Below are positions 21,827-21,964 of a stretch of DNA of 21,964 nt, in pieces. Within the stretch, counting starts at the first letter, position 1, and every line of letters starts with the position of its first letter. Under the pieces are notes generated by a model. That model had not been told where the DNA came from and did no database searches. It saw only the letters and a list, made by a program, of their open reading frames with translations. This stretch comes from UBA5794 sp964196275 (GTDB lineage Bacteria; Actinomycetota; Acidimicrobiia; Spongiisociales; UBA5794): positions 1 to 21,964 of the forward strand of contig CAXMSN010000052.1 in NCBI GenBank assembly GCA_964196275.1. The letters are read 5' to 3'. The position numbers were made by a program, and so were the translations under genes.

Positions 21827-21964
21827 ATGGCACATACATGGATTACCCAAGAAGGGCCGATACGAAGGATCGTGTCTGCCACGTTGGCGGCTCTGCTCGC
21901 ATTCACCTTGGTCGTGATCCTGCCGGTCGCGGGAGAACTCAACCCCGCGCTCGCTGCCGATTTC
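21827..21964 (+). CDS. Secreted or membrane-anchored protein, N-terminal fragment
   Basis: The frame runs from ATG 21827 to the window end (46 codons, no stop). The N-terminus MAHTWITQEGPIRRIVSATL has two Arg before a hydrophobic stretch (about residues 15-36: IVSATLAALLAFTLVVILPVAG), and NPALAADF contains an AxA-type signal-peptidase site (cleavage after ALA-A near residue 44). This is a convincing signal peptide, but the mature protein is outside the window, so function cannot be given. A purine-rich AAAGAAGA stretch lies just upstream as a possible ribosome site. Confidence 0.7.
   Translation, partial: MAHTWITQEGPIRRIVSATLAALLAFTLVVILPVAGELNPALAADF

Noticed and set aside
21742..21942. Minus-strand 66-codon open frame at the window end
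   Set aside because: It is antisense to the signal-peptide-coding frame and has no supporting motif.

Overview
The window looks like a chromosomal segment of a high-GC actinobacterium, possibly an uncultured Acidimicrobiia-like lineage. The evidence is a DUF222/HNH (13E12-family) protein, two perfect actinobacterial-type LexA boxes (CGAAC-N4-GTTCG), a DnaQ/GIY-YIG fusion of the kind seen in Actinobacteria, a three-subunit PntAA/AB/B transhydrogenase, and several genes whose -10 element sits right at the start codon, suggesting leaderless mRNAs. The LeuA is the short form rather than the long mycobacterial form. The lineage assignment is inference. No tRNA, rRNA, CRISPR array, transposase or prophage was seen.

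Layout. 1-126: a 7-bp tandem repeat tract. 127-3679 (minus): a coiled-coil NYN ribonuclease-like gene followed by a membrane GAF-GAF histidine kinase. 3709-3863: the ilvB promoter and a complete attenuator-like leader (12-codon Leu/Val/Ile-rich peptide, hairpin, intrinsic terminator). 3879-15514 (plus): eleven tightly packed genes, ilvB-ilvN-ilvC-leuA-leuB-gnd-DapA-family aldolase-pntAA-pntAB-pntB-nitroreductase, with many 1- or 4-base stop/start overlaps. 15544-16797 (minus): DUF222/HNH gene with a LexA box between its -35 and -10. 16927-17964 (minus): Cys/Met-metabolism PLP enzyme, divergent from a SpoU rRNA methyltransferase (18077-18835, plus). 18820-19523 (minus): a cysteine-less thioredoxin-fold-like gene coupled to a small zinc-ribbon gene. 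19601-21349 (plus): DnaQ-GIY-YIG-UVR repair nuclease with its own LexA box. 21205-21537 (minus): csaA, whose 3' end lies inside the nuclease gene. 21827-21964 (plus): start of a secreted protein that runs off the window.

How the genes fit together. IlvBN and IlvC carry out the first steps of valine/isoleucine synthesis, and LeuA and LeuB act in the leucine branch; ilvD, ilvE and leuCD are not in the window. IlvC normally consumes NADPH, and the same apparent operon encodes two NADPH sources, Gnd and the proton-driven transhydrogenase. The whole block may therefore be a biosynthesis-plus-reductant unit controlled by the amino-acid-sensing leader. The second theme is DNA damage: two genes about 3 kb apart carry the identical 14-bp LexA operator. 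No wholly new system could be demonstrated from sequence alone. The most notable items are the leader, the paired SOS genes, the antisense overlap at csaA, and the unusual cysteine-less/zinc-ribbon gene pair.
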